Assembly (NCBI GenBank): GCA_021234155.1
Contig: JAJEKV010000060.1
Location: forward strand, 682,001 to 746,000
DNA: 64,000 nucleotides
Reading direction: 5' to 3'
Origin: Isoetes taiwanensis
Taxonomy: Eukaryota; Streptophyta; Lycopodiopsida; Isoetales; Isoetaceae
A program made the position numbers and the translations under genes. Below, in pieces: positions 11,856 through 21,040 of the stretch; positions within the stretch are counted from its first letter, which is position 1, and each line of letters starts with the position of its first letter. The notes below the pieces were generated by a model that did not search any database, was not told the origin of the DNA, and worked only from the letters and a program-made list of their open reading frames with translations.

Positions 11856-12857
11856 ATGGCCATCACCAAGAGTACCTTAGACCCCACTACTCTTACTATA
11901 GCCCAGATCTACGCTTTGATCGCTCGGAATATGGCTACCGACCCTGCTTTGATTGACATACTTCTAGACGAGTTGGTCAACAGATTTGAGAACAATGATA
12001 GGATCCCCTATCCCATTTACCACTACTCGGAGCCGTTTATGGTCAGGCTCAATCTCCGCCAGCTTCCTTACACCATGGCCGAGCAACCTGACTTGGTCAT
12101 GATGTTGATTAAGTTCTACCCTCCCGAATGTGAAGGACACACCGAGGAGGAGGACATAAGGAAAGAGGCCGACCGAATCAGAAACTTGGCCAGGGAGGAT
12201 GACCGCCGAGAGATAGAACGAGCCGATACGGCGGCTCGAGGTAGGGAGTACCGGTACCTCGGGGATGGAGTCGCCGTCATAGATGGCAAGGCGATCGAGA
12301 TTCCCCCATACCGATGGGATGAGGATTCCCACAGCTTCATATGGGGGGAGATCCCTGATATCAGCATAGATTACTTAATAATGATTCAGATAGATATGGC
12401 CCAGCGGCCCGATCGGTACCATGCTGAGCTCCTCCGCCGCATTGTAGAGCGTCGGTACAGGGAGGTTGAGGAAGACCTTAGGAGCTTCGGGAGTTCAAGG
12501 AAGAGCAGGAGAGGATCCAAAGGGAAAAGGAGGAGAAGGCCGGGCAAGAGCAGCCGGATCAACATGAGGACGGGGATCGTGGAGTGGGCGTGGCCCAACC
12601 CCAACAGCATACGACCGCGGAAGCACCGAGGAAACTGCGGCCCGGAAAGTCCGCGGCAACAAGACAAGGAAAAATTGAGGACCTGCCGGGCTTTTGGGAA
12701 GAACGTGAGCTCCATTTTGAGGGAGGTGTGGAGCGTGGATGCGTCCCGACCAGCCGTTGGGGCCAAGACCAGCCCCGGCACACAAAGGGGCCGCCTCCTA
12801 ACCCTCGGGTACCGACCTCGCACCGCCAGCTATGCGGAGATCCGTGAAGTTTCGTAA
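11856..12857 (+). CDS. Pre-gag ORF 1 of element A, unknown function (333 aa)
   Basis: A 333-codon frame starting in good context (gccATGGcc) between PBS and gag. I do not recognise the family. Residues 1-90 look like a compact helical domain (LDPTTLTIAQIYALIARNMA; MVRLNLRQLPYTMAEQ). A highly charged stretch follows (EEEDIRKEADRIR, REDDRREIERADTAARG), then a Trp/Ile-rich patch (YRWDEDSHSFIW). Another Arg/Glu helix (RRIVERRYREVEEDL) leads into a basic Arg/Lys/Gly/Ser segment from about residue 212. The last ~110 residues read like a frame slip. An overlapping plus-strand frame at 12,584-12,847 (VERGCVPTSRWGQ) may be the true tail, so a one-base shift near 12,500-12,580 is likely. The acidic helix plus basic tail could suit RNA or chromatin binding, but that is speculation. 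Normal chromoviruses have no gene at this position. Confidence 0.6.
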   Translation: MAITKSTLDPTTLTIAQIYALIARNMATDPALIDILLDELVNRFENNDRIPYPIYHYSEPFMVRLNLRQLPYTMAEQPDLVMMLIKFYPPECEGHTEEEDIRKEADRIRNLAREDDRREIERADTAARGREYRYLGDGVAVIDGKAIEIPPYRWDEDSHSFIWGEIPDISIDYLIMIQIDMAQRPDRYHAELLRRIVERRYREVEEDLRSFGSSRKSRRGSKGKRRRRPGKSSRINMRTGIVEWAWPNPNSIRPRKHRGNCGPESPRQQDKEKLRTCRAFGKNVSSILREVWSVDASRPAVGAKTSPGTQRGRLLTLGYRPRTASYAEIREVS

Positions 12858-13300
12858 GTCCACCCAACTTGATATGGAAGCTCCCCTTCCAGAGGTTGGT
12901 TCGGGAGATCGCCTAAGAGTTCAAAAACCGACCTCCCTCCGCATTCTCGGGCTATCTTGGCGCCCAAGAGGTCATGGAGGCCTATCTGGTGGCACTCTTT
13001 GGTGATTCCAATCTTTGCGCGATCCACGCAAAGAGGGTCACCATAATGCCTAAGGATTTAGCCCTCGCCCGCAGGATTCGGGGGGAGCATCCTTAGCACA
13101 TTTTGCAGGGTTTTCGCATTGTAAATATTTTTTTGGTATTTAATAAAAAAAACTTTTTATTTTGTATTAAAAACCTTTTATTTTGTATCCAGTACGAAAA
13201 TGCTGACGTCAACATAAATAAAAGGGGTTAAAAAGGATCTCCAAAGTTTCATTTTATTTGCTATATCTGCTTTTCTTCCTTCCTCCTCCCTTCCAGCGCC
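12858..13300 (+). other. AT-rich spacer between pre-gag ORFs 1 and 2
   Basis: The first half may be the decayed tail of ORF 1. The second half (13,110-13,300) holds ATTTAATAAAAAAAAC and two copies of the phrase ttttattttgtat. It ends in a pyrimidine-rich run leading to the ATG at 13,301. The layout resembles a 3'UTR followed by a new leader. Confidence 0.45.
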
Positions 13301-14700
13301 ATGGCAGCCACCGACCTACTTGCATGGTACCAAGATGGAGAGCATTGGGATCCGCAAGTGCCCTTCGACCTGTTACGGCCCTTGCTATGTCAGCGCCTTG
13401 ATGTCATCACTAATATGCAGTGGCACCCAGACTATGCCGAATTCCTAGAGTTTTACACAGAGGAGATGCTTCCTTTGTGTATTCCTCTTGGGGATCCTCC
13501 CCAGTTGTATCTAGAATGGGAGGTGGTCCGGGATATGTTAGGGGGTGACACCCACGCGTATGATGTGCTGAAAGGAAAGCTTAGATGGGGCAAGCACCTG
13601 CCCGTTGTGCATCATCAAGGGCGACAATATCTTGAGGTTGCCTTTGCCCTAGCCATCCTCATGGATCAATACGTTGAGGATGAGACTTTGCCGGCAGAGA
13701 AAGGCAAACTTCCTGAATCTTCCGATGAGGGAGAAGAGGAGCATATAGGTATGGGTGACTTCGCCCGTTGGAAGCAGTTGGCCGAGGAGATGCCACCACG
13801 CCGGGAACAAGCTGCACGCTTGTCAGGGCTAGACGCCCTACCAGTTGTGTATCACCAAGGGCAAGAATACCTTCTCTTGGATGATATCATCTGGACCTAT
13901 CACATGGTGGCCGGATTCAAGCACCGGCGTAAGGACCATGTACTCTATGAGCTAGCGGAGTACTGTATGGATGACTTCATAGACTTCGCTCCTATTGAGC
14001 TTCCTCCGGAGGTGCAGCAGTTACTCCAATTCCACCAGGAGACTATAGAGCCAGCTGAGACTTTGTTACGGCTTCAGGAGTTGGTGATGCAGGATCAGCT
14101 TCTCAGCCCTCACCGGATGCCTTTACAGCTATGGGACCTCATGTCCCAAATATTAATATGGTTGAGGTTCCCTCCGATTCGGATGAGGAGGGAGAGGATC
14201 TATACCATAATCCTGCTCACTTGAAGGAAGAGCAGCAAGAACTCAAGGAAGAAGAAGTTCCTATGGACTTAGACAAGGAGGTGGCCACGTCAGAGACCCC
14301 GCAAGGGAAGTTATTAGGGAACCACCTTACTCGCTTCTTCTTATCAGCTTTTCGACAGGGGCAAGTTCTTTTTATAGCCCGAGATTTAGGGCCGGAGGCC
14401 GAAGCTTCATGGTGGACCCTCCGTGCTCTTTCCACATTGGCCGGGCACAAGAAGCTTCCCTATCGTACGTTTACTTATGTACTCGTACGACGGGATCTTG
14501 CCCTGACGGCCTTGGGACAGGACATTGCCCCCTGGATGGGTATGAAGCTCCTGACGGCGGCCCCATTGGCTGTTGCCTATCCGCCAGAGGTTGCCTCCAT
14601 TGCGGCTGCCACAGTAGACCCAGGGGTGACTCTGCTACGACACCGACCGCCGCCACCACCTCCTCGGCCTAAGGATGAAGAGGGGGGACCTAGCTCTTAG
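13301..14700 (+). CDS. Pre-gag ORF 2 of element A, unknown function, one frameshift (~460 aa)
   Basis: Starts at gccATGGca. The first frame codes about 275 residues (13,301 to ~14,125). The protein-like reading then moves to the frame of 14,131-14,700. A one-base shift at about 14,105-14,128 joins them, leading into an acidic run (PSDSDEEGEDLY). Two internal stretches resemble each other and suggest a duplicated module: residues about 100-130 (LPVVHHQGRQYLEVAF) and about 180-205 (LPVVYHQGQEYLLLDD). The C-terminal part has a Glu/Lys-rich linker, a globular-looking block (TRFFLSAFRQGQVLFIARDL, AEASWWTLRALSTLAGH) and a Pro-rich end (RPPPPPPRP). No known domain is recognised. Whether the shift is a programmed frameshift or damage cannot be told from one copy. 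Confidence 0.6.
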
Positions 14701-14900
14701 ATAATTGTATCACGCATTTTGTATTACGTATAGTTGTAAAATTTTGGTTTGGCATTTTCTGCAGCCATTTTATAGTTATGATGTATTATCCTCGTATCAA
14801 TTATACTATTGTATCAATAAATGCAATTAAAAAAAAAAATTGTTCCCTTCCATGATGCGTCTTCTATCTATTGGAGTTTAGGGTATAACGAAATTGTTCA
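14701..14900 (+). other. 3'UTR-like spacer with polyadenylation signal and oligo(A)
   Basis: Directly after the stop of pre-gag ORF 2. It contains tatcAATAAAtgcaatt followed at once by a run of 12 A (about 14,829-14,840). This looks like the end of a polyadenylated mRNA copied into the element. It is also the simplest sign that the pre-gag genes were acquired through RNA. Confidence 0.5.
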
Positions 14901-15389
14901 ATGTTCTATATTCATTTATATCGTCTTCCAGAAGAGACACTCGAAGAATATGAAGAGAGAATTACCGATCTGATAAGGAGGGATGATCCAGGGCCGCCCG
15001 ACCAGGACTATGGCCAAAGGTATGGGGAGTACTCGGAATGGGACGAAGGTTACGAGATAGAACCCGCACCACCAGGGGAGCCCTATGATCCAGCCAAAGG
15101 GATGGAGGTAATTAACATTCTCAGAGAACGGGCCTTCGAGGACCTGAAGCAAACTCTTCGCCGCACATGGGACTATTGGGACATGTCAAGGCACGAAGCT
15201 TTCGAGGATGCCAACGATCACCTGTGGCAAATCTTCTATGCATTAAGGAGGCTTTTTAATCTCTTTATTATTAGCCCAACGCTAGATTACCAACCTGTTA
15301 TTGTCCAGGCCTGGGCACGTTACAAGCTCGTTAGGGCTGTACGTGAAAGTGTTCGCTACTCAATCTTGTACCCATTTGCGAACCCCTAG
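14901..15389 (+). CDS. Pre-gag ORF 3 of element A, unknown function (162 aa)
   Basis: A 162-codon open frame from ATG 14,901 to TAG. It has an acidic N-terminal helix (LPEETLEEYEERITDLIRRD) and a Pro/Tyr/Asp-rich linker. An all-helical C-terminal half follows, rich in Trp and Arg (LKQTLRRTWDYWDMSRHEAF; LWQIFYALRRLF). No family recognised. It could be a third accessory protein, or the C-terminal remnant of a gene whose start is lost. The sequence after the stop (15,390-15,700) is AT-rich, with tgtattatgtctttgtatta phrases like the other spacers. Confidence 0.55.
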   Translation: MFYIHLYRLPEETLEEYEERITDLIRRDDPGPPDQDYGQRYGEYSEWDEGYEIEPAPPGEPYDPAKGMEVINILRERAFEDLKQTLRRTWDYWDMSRHEAFEDANDHLWQIFYALRRLFNLFIISPTLDYQPVIVQAWARYKLVRAVRESVRYSILYPFANP

Positions 15390-15712
15390 GTCCGGTCCCC
15401 TCAGTTGTGTTCTTTTGATGTCATATGTGAGTTGAACTTCAAATGTCCAATGTATAATACATGTTCTTGTATTATGTCTTTGTATTAACTTCTATCACTA
15501 TCAATGTACTGAACATTAATGTAATGACTGTTTTTACCTGTAATAAGGATCTTTGCCATTGTACTTTTCTTGTATTCTTTCTCTAACCTATCCCAAAATG
15601 GCATTTTTGTGAGACCTTATGTCACTATAATTCTGCTTATACCTTTTTATGCTTTGTATATAGGTGAGCGAATCCAACCCCTACCGCGCAGACACACTCA
15701 AATGCCAGTAGA

Positions 15713-16560
15713 CTAACACCCGAACAGGAACTTATGTTAATGAAGAGACAATTAGGCGAGTTACAAGCTTATGTGTTGCATGTCAACCCACCACAGCATA
15801 TACAAGAAGACGGACCGGAGTTACCTCCGCTACCCCCAAATCCACCTCCACAACAACCAACATACACGAGACCGAGACCCGCACTGCATTGGAGGAGGCC
15901 CCATTCTAAGCGTCGTCGGAGTTCCTCTAGGGATAGTGCCACCTCCTCACAATCAGCCACTTCGTGTCCCTCGAGTGTCGCCGGTATCATCCGGTGACCA
16001 TGCAAAGCGCCCGGGACAAGGGAGTACCGTGAAAAAGCAGTTGACACGGCCATTACAAGATATGGAAAAATAGGAACCGCCCGTTTGATGGGAAATCTAG
16101 AGGCGGACTGAATCGAGAGTCCCGGGTTGGACGAAATGAAGGAGTTTGGGAAATCCTATGGCATGACAGAAAAGGATCTGGGGAAAGGTGGCCACCACAA
16201 ACCTTACGAGCTTGCCGTATTTGGTGGAAGGGCTATGCCAGAGCCAAGCATCTGGACAGAAGCAGGTGCAAGTTCAAAAAGTTTGCCAAAGCTTTTAAGT
16301 CGCATTATGTGCCTCGTGCGCACAAATGCCAACAAATTCAGACCTTCTATAGGTTAGAGCAGAAGGGTATGTCGGTTCAGGCCTACACTGATGAATTTAT
16401 GCGCTTGAGGCTGTATGTACCAGGCATGAATGAGAAGAGAGCGGTGGAGGGCTACATTGAAGGGTTGGCCCCATCAATTAAACGAATGGTTAAGGCCATA
16501 GACCCGAAGTCAGTTGCAGAGGCTGAGGCTAAAGGCATTGAGCCTCGAAGAGGACACACC
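15713..16560 (+). pseudogene. gag: gag capsid region of element A (frame-shifted)
   Basis: The N-terminus reads LTPEQELMLMKRQLGELQAY, then a Pro-rich stretch and an Arg/Ser-rich stretch to about 15,997. Element B has the parallel start MTPEEEISRMRADLGG. After a frame break, the capsid-like block at 16,127-16,260 reads DEMKEFGKSYGMTEKD, matching DEMSEYGNAYGMKDKD in element B. A further break leads into the frame from 16,309, with FYRLEQKGMSVQAYTDEFMRLR and YIEGLAPSIKRMV, the usual gypsy gag core. At least two frame changes make this copy unable to express an intact gag. Confidence 0.7.
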
Positions 16561-17550
16561 AAGGAACCCGATATCCGCCACGCTCCTTACCTCAGCCACC
16601 CACGGCCCACACCTTACAAACCCCGCTCTCTAAGTCCGGGGCCCTCTCAGCAGAACTCTTACGGCTGCCAGGAAAAGAAAGTCACCTTCAGCACGGCCGA
16701 TAAACCGAACAGTGTCGGTAAGGAAGTTCGGAACCTCTTACAGTCTATTCCCAAAGAGGCTCGAGAACAGCTCCGCCGAGATAAGGCATGCTACAGGTGT
16801 ATGCGGCCCGGGCACTTCATGCAGAATTGTCCTTATGTTACGCAGACTATCCAGCTGGCCATGGCCGACCTCGATTGGGACGATCTTGAGTCAACACTAC
16901 CTGTCGAAGAGGAGGCTCCCGAGTATTTTCACGGTGCGTCTCATATCCTTGCAGCTATAGAAACCGGCAATGCTGAAAGTCAGCCTGCTGTCATTTCCAC
17001 CATAGGTCAAGTAGACAGTAAGACTTTTGTAATTCTTATGGATACGGGAAGTACACATAATTTTGCTTCTCCTAGAATGGCCCAGGTCTTACAGCTTGAA
17101 ACCTTGAGGTCCCGACCGAGGCCTGTCACTCTAGCCAGTGGTAAGGTTAGACATACTCACGGCCATCGCATCAATCTCAAGATGCAGTTGCCAGGTGCAC
17201 CAGTTGCTTTGGGTGCCGAGTTAATGGATATTGGCAAATACGACCTCATTGTTGGTATGGAATTCTTGGCATCTGCAAAAGCCAACATAGACTGCGAGAA
17301 ACGGGAAGTTACCTTCAACGCAGCTAATGGAGCCCGCATGACTATAAAAGGTGAACCATTCAACCCTATTATGCAGTCTATGTCCATCAGGCAGTTAGAT
17401 AAAGCTATACGCAAGGAAAAGCTCCTCTGCGTCATTAGACTTGCCTCCATTGAGTCAGATGCTAAACAGAAGCAAGTAATTGATACCTTACTAGAGGGGA
17501 TTGCTGATCTTCTCCGAGAATTTGGTGATCTTTTTCCAGATGAGATCTAG
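16309..17550 (+). CDS. gag-pol: gag C-terminus, nucleocapsid zinc knuckle and aspartic protease of element A
   Basis: A 413-codon open frame. The zinc knuckle is at 16,789-16,830 (CYRCMRPGHFMQNC, the CX2CX4HX4C pattern). The retropepsin active site is at 17,041-17,052 (DTGS, in ILMDTGSTHNFASPRM), with the downstream flap and hydrophobic block DLIVGMEFLA. The frame ends at an in-frame TAG directly after LFPDEI, where element B continues [11 protein letters not shown]. The stop is therefore a mutation, not the gene end. The next frame (RT) is also offset by one base just downstream, near 17,578. Confidence 0.85.
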   Translation: MPRAHKCQQIQTFYRLEQKGMSVQAYTDEFMRLRLYVPGMNEKRAVEGYIEGLAPSIKRMVKAIDPKSVAEAEAKGIEPRRGHTKEPDIRHAPYLSHPRPTPYKPRSLSPGPSQQNSYGCQEKKVTFSTADKPNSVGKEVRNLLQSIPKEAREQLRRDKACYRCMRPGHFMQNCPYVTQTIQLAMADLDWDDLESTLPVEEEAPEYFHGASHILAAIETGNAESQPAVISTIGQVDSKTFVILMDTGSTHNFASPRMAQVLQLETLRSRPRPVTLASGKVRHTHGHRINLKMQLPGAPVALGAELMDIGKYDLIVGMEFLASAKANIDCEKREVTFNAANGARMTIKGEPFNPIMQSMSIRQLDKAIRKEKLLCVIRLASIESDAKQKQVIDTLLEGIADLLREFGDLFPDEI

Positions 17551-17578
17551 AAGCTTCCTCCTTTTAGAGGGGTAGAAT

Positions 17579-18463
17579 GTGATAGCTTTAGAGCCAGGTA
17601 CTAAGCCTACCAGCAAGGCCCTGTACCGTATGAGTCCTCCAGAATTGGCAGAGCTTAAGAAGCAACTTCAGGAGTTACTAAACCTAGGTTTCATTCGACC
17701 TAGTGTTTCGCCTTTTGGCGCTCCTATTCTTTTTGTTAAGAAAAAGAATGGCTCTTTGAGGATGTGTATTGATTATTGGCAACTTAACAAGCATACCATC
17801 AAGAATCGCTATGCTTTGCCTAGAGCAGATGATCTAATGGACCAGTTGCAAGGGGCCAAGTATTTCTCAAAGATTGATCTACGCTCCGGATACCATCAGA
17901 TAAGGATTAAAGAGGAGGACATCCATAAATCTGCTTTTCGCACTAGATATGGGCATTATGAGTTTACCGTTATGCCTTTTGGATTAACTAATGCCCCAGC
18001 AACTTTCATGCGATTGATGAATGATGTCTTCCGACAATACTTGGATGATTTTGTTGTTATTTTCTTTGACGACATTCTCATCTATAGTAAGACCCTAGAG
18101 GAGCATGAGAAACATCTTAGATTGGCCCTACAAAAGCTAAGACGTCATCAGCTCTTTGCCAAGTTCTCTAAATGCAAGTTTGCCACTCCGAAGGTCGATT
18201 ATTTGGGCCATGTCATTTCGGCAGAGGGAATTGCTACATATCCGGCAAAGATAGAGGCCGTAAGGGAATGGCCTATTCCAGGAAATGTTTCCGATGTCCG
18301 AAGTTTCTTGGGATTAGCAGGATATTATCAGAAATTTGTAAAGGATTTTGCAAAGATTGCAGCACCTCTTACAAATCTTACAAAGCATGAGAAAGTGAAG
18401 GATTGGATGGAGCACTGGAAGGCAAAAGTTCAAGGAAGTTTCCAGCAGCTTAAAGATGCTTAA
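17579..18463 (+). CDS. pol: Reverse transcriptase domain of element A
   Basis: Continuous RT fingers and palm. Landmarks are [74 protein letters not shown] and the catalytic FFDD box at about 18,062-18,073. [10 protein letters not shown] and [12 protein letters not shown] follow near the end. Aspartates at KID and FFDD are all present. FFDD in place of YxDD is common in chromoviruses. The frame ends at 18,463 through a one-base loss relative to the expected reading into RNase H (the LKDA / LTSAP junction). Confidence 0.9.
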   Translation: MIALEPGTKPTSKALYRMSPPELAELKKQLQELLNLGFIRPSVSPFGAPILFVKKKNGSLRMCIDYWQLNKHTIKNRYALPRADDLMDQLQGAKYFSKIDLRSGYHQIRIKEEDIHKSAFRTRYGHYEFTVMPFGLTNAPATFMRLMNDVFRQYLDDFVVIFFDDILIYSKTLEEHEKHLRLALQKLRRHQLFAKFSKCKFATPKVDYLGHVISAEGIATYPAKIEAVREWPIPGNVSDVRSFLGLAGYYQKFVKDFAKIAAPLTNLTKHEKVKDWMEHWKAKVQGSFQQLKDA

Positions 18464-18483
18464 CGTCAGCACCAGTTCTCACC

Positions 18484-19617
18484 TTGCCCGATTCTGAGAA
18501 GGATAAATTAGTGGCAACGGATGTTAGTAAGATTGCCACCGGTGGAGTCCTAATGCAGGAGGGGAGGGTTATTGCCTATGATTCAAAAAAAATGAACGAG
18601 ATGGAGCAGCGATACCCTACCCATGATCAGGAATTGCTAGCCGTTGTCCGCGCCCTGCGGATATGGAGACACTACCTTCTTGGTAGAAGATTCCAGTTAG
18701 AAACGGATCATCAAAGCCTCCGTTATTTATCCACCCAACCGAATCTCAACCTCCGTCAGAGGAGATGGATGGAATTCCTGGAGGAGTATGATTTTGAGAT
18801 TATGAATAAACCTGAAAAGCACAATTTGGTTGCGGATGCGTTGTCACGCTATTCCGTGGTAACCCGAACCCATTGTAATGCAATTTCTACACTCACCAGT
18901 GAGTTTGGGAAGCAGATAGAACAGACCTTGGCCACAGATTCTGAGTTCCGTGATGTTTGGGATAGTTGGGCTAAGGAAGCTCGCACAGATAAGGAGCGGG
19001 AAGCTTTTCGTTCGTATAAGAAGGAGGGCAACTTGTTATATTACAAAGATAAGTTGTGTGTACCTGAGACTTCGGGAGTGCGTAAGCTAATCCTCCACGA
19101 CACGCACAACAGCCCTATAGCTGGACATGCAGGGTTTATGAAGACCTACTTTAAGATTCGCTCCAGCTATTTCTGGCCTTCTATGAAAAAGGACATTGCC
19201 AGGTACATTAAGCAGTGTCAGGTGTGTCAGCAAACCAAAGCTGAGCAGTTAAGGATTCCAGGCGAGTTGCAACCTCTGGATGTGCCCAACGCTAAGTGGG
19301 AAGTGATAACCATGGATTTCATTGTCGGCCTTCCACGTACTCTCCGTGGATATGATGCGTTAATGGTAGTGGTCGACAAATTGTCGAAAATGGCTCATTT
19401 CTTGCCATGTCGTACCACGGATACAACCCTCGATACTGCTCTACTATTTGCCAAGGATATCTTCAGGTTACACGAAATGCCACGAGTTATTATATCCGAC
19501 AGGGATCCCAAATTCGTAAGTGCATTCTGGAAAGATTTCTTTGCCGCCATCCAGACCAAGCTTGCTATGAGTACGGCATATCATCCTCAAACAGATGGTC
19601 AGACAGAGCGTACCAAT
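18484..19617 (+). CDS. pol: RNase H and integrase of element A, truncated after the catalytic core
   Basis: RNase H spans about 18,484-18,860, with ATDVSKIATGGVL, ELLAVVRALRIWRHYL, LETDHQSLRYL and NLVADALSR. The integrase zinc domain follows: HDTHNSPIAGHAGFMKT ... CQVCQQTK, the H-H-C-C pattern. The catalytic core has its three acidic residues in MDFIVGLP, ISDRDPKF and TERTN. Protein similarity to element B stops right after TERTN. About 45 unrelated codons then run to a stop at 19,758. The GPY/F module, chromodomain and 3' LTR are missing, so the element was cut by deletion or by insertion of the next sequence. Confidence 0.9.
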
Positions 19618-19824
19618 CACACTCACCCCGGTTTTTGGTCCACTGTTGAAAACATCAGTTTTGGTAGGTCTACATGTCCTGTTTTCAAAGAATCCTACAT
19701 GTGGATTTGTGGAGGTATGGTTTTGGTCGATAATGGTGTTCTTTTTTCAGTGGACTAAAACATCCACTGTTGTTTTGTAGTTTCTTCTATTGTGACATGT
19801 CATTTTATAATACAATCCACTGTA
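19618..19824. other. Breakpoint sequence after element A
   Basis: Starts actcaccccggtttttggtccactgttg. Contains near-inverted phrases (ggtccactg..., cagtggactaaaac, atccactg) that suggest the end of another small transposon. No partner end was found within the window. Confidence 0.3.
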
Positions 19825-20230
19825 GGAAAGAATACTTGAATTTCTACATGTCTAATAATTCTATTGTCACATGTCTTTATAGATGTAGGAAAGAATATTT
19901 GATTCTCTACATGTCCTATACTTCCATTCACATGTCTTTATAGAAGTAGGAAAGAATACTTGATTCTCTACATGTCCTATGCTTCCATGTCACATGTCTT
20001 TATAGTAGTAGGACATAGTACTTTATTTGCTAAGGCATTGTAGGAAAGAATACATGAATTACGACATGTGTAATACTTCTATTGTCACATGTCTTTATAA
20101 AAGTAGGAAAGAATACTTGATTCTCTACATGTCCTATCCTTCCATATCACGGGTCTTTATAGTGGTGGGGACAGTACTTGATTTGCTACATGTGATGCAC
20201 GTGCACGATCACATGTCCTTATACTAGTAT
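19825..20230. repeat. Minisatellite, ~62-bp unit, 6-7 copies
   Basis: Units begin gtaggaaagaatacttgatt, continue with ctacatgtcctat and end with tcacatgtctttatag. Clear units start near 19,825, 19,883, 19,944, 20,009 (shortened), 20,039, 20,103 and 20,165. Units differ by a few bases each. No coding content. Confidence 0.85.
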
Positions 20231-20319
20231 TCCATGTAAGACAAGTTACTTCAACTACTTCAATTACTTAACACCTATTTTTGCATAACAAAACCATCAA
20301 GAATTTGATTTGTATTCCT

Positions 20320-20780
20320 TGAGGGGGTGCAGGACCACCAAAAACAAATCCTAAGCATTAATGTCATAGGACCACATAAAAATCCTAACAATAACCTAAC
20401 ATTTTGGATATTGTTAGAGAAAGACCATTAAACCACGCCTACATTTTTGCATAACAAGCCATTAAGAATTGTGAGATGTATTTCTTTATGGAGGATAGGA
20501 CCATTGCAACAAATCCCCAAGCATTAAAATGGCAAGCATGCAATATCCCAACATTATTCCCCCATTTTGGATATCGTTAGTGGAACACCATTAAACCGTT
20601 CCTACATCTTAGTATAATTTTGACCATTAAGAATTTGAGATATAATTGTTTATGGGGAATAGGACCATTGCAACAAATCCCCAAGCATTAAAATGGAAAG
20701 ACTACGCAATATCCTAACATTATCCCCCCATTTTGGATATCATAAGTGGAACACCATTAAACCATGCCTACATCTAGTTG
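20320..20780. repeat. Three ~150-bp tandem units
   Basis: Each unit holds ataggaccattgcaacaaat, ccaagcattaaaatg, cccattttggatat and caccattaaacc. The first unit is more diverged. Units start near 20,320, 20,490 and 20,650. Confidence 0.75.
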
Positions 20781-20805
20781 GTACTAAGGTTCGCTATAGA
20801 CGATC

Positions 20806-21040
20806 CAATAGTTATCCACGTCATCCAATGGTTTTAATTGTATCTAATTTATCTTATCCAATGGTTCTTTCTAAGAATCCAATGGTTCTTTGAAAAACAA
20901 GATAACTTATTGCACTTAGACGATTTGCACTAAGAATCTAAGAATCCAATGGTTCTTTGAAAAACAAGATAACTTATTGCACAGACGATTTGCACTAAGA
21001 ATCCAATGGTTCTTTGAAAAACAAGATAACTTATTATAGA
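20806..21040. repeat. Tandem repeat of ~55-60 bp with the phrase aatccaatggttctttgaaa
   Basis: Three good units (about 20,875, 20,940 and 20,998) share aatccaatggttctttgaaa, aacaagataacttatt and gacgatttgcactaaga. Shorter catccaatggtttt and atccaatggttctt copies precede them. Confidence 0.8.

Larger units (their letters stand above)
9640..19617 (+). mobile_element. Chromovirus-type Ty3/gypsy retrotransposon A, 5' LTR to integrase, 3' end lost
   Basis: In order: 5' LTR (to about 11,070), primer-binding site, a leader, three extra ORF regions (11,856-15,389), gag (about 15,713-16,560), zinc knuckle and protease (to 17,550), RT (17,579-18,463), and RNase H plus integrase (18,484-19,617). RT precedes RNase H and integrase, which is Ty3/gypsy order. 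Pol is closely similar to element B at 34-46 kb, which keeps a chromodomain. Homology stops abruptly inside the integrase core, just after the catalytic-glutamate motif. The integrase C-terminus, chromodomain and 3' LTR are absent. The left boundary is uncertain because it abuts the Helitron end. Confidence 0.8.

Noticed and set aside
12386-12867. Long minus-strand frames opposite pre-gag ORF 1
   Set aside because: They are antisense shadows of a GC-rich coding stretch; the plus-strand frame has the better start and continuity.
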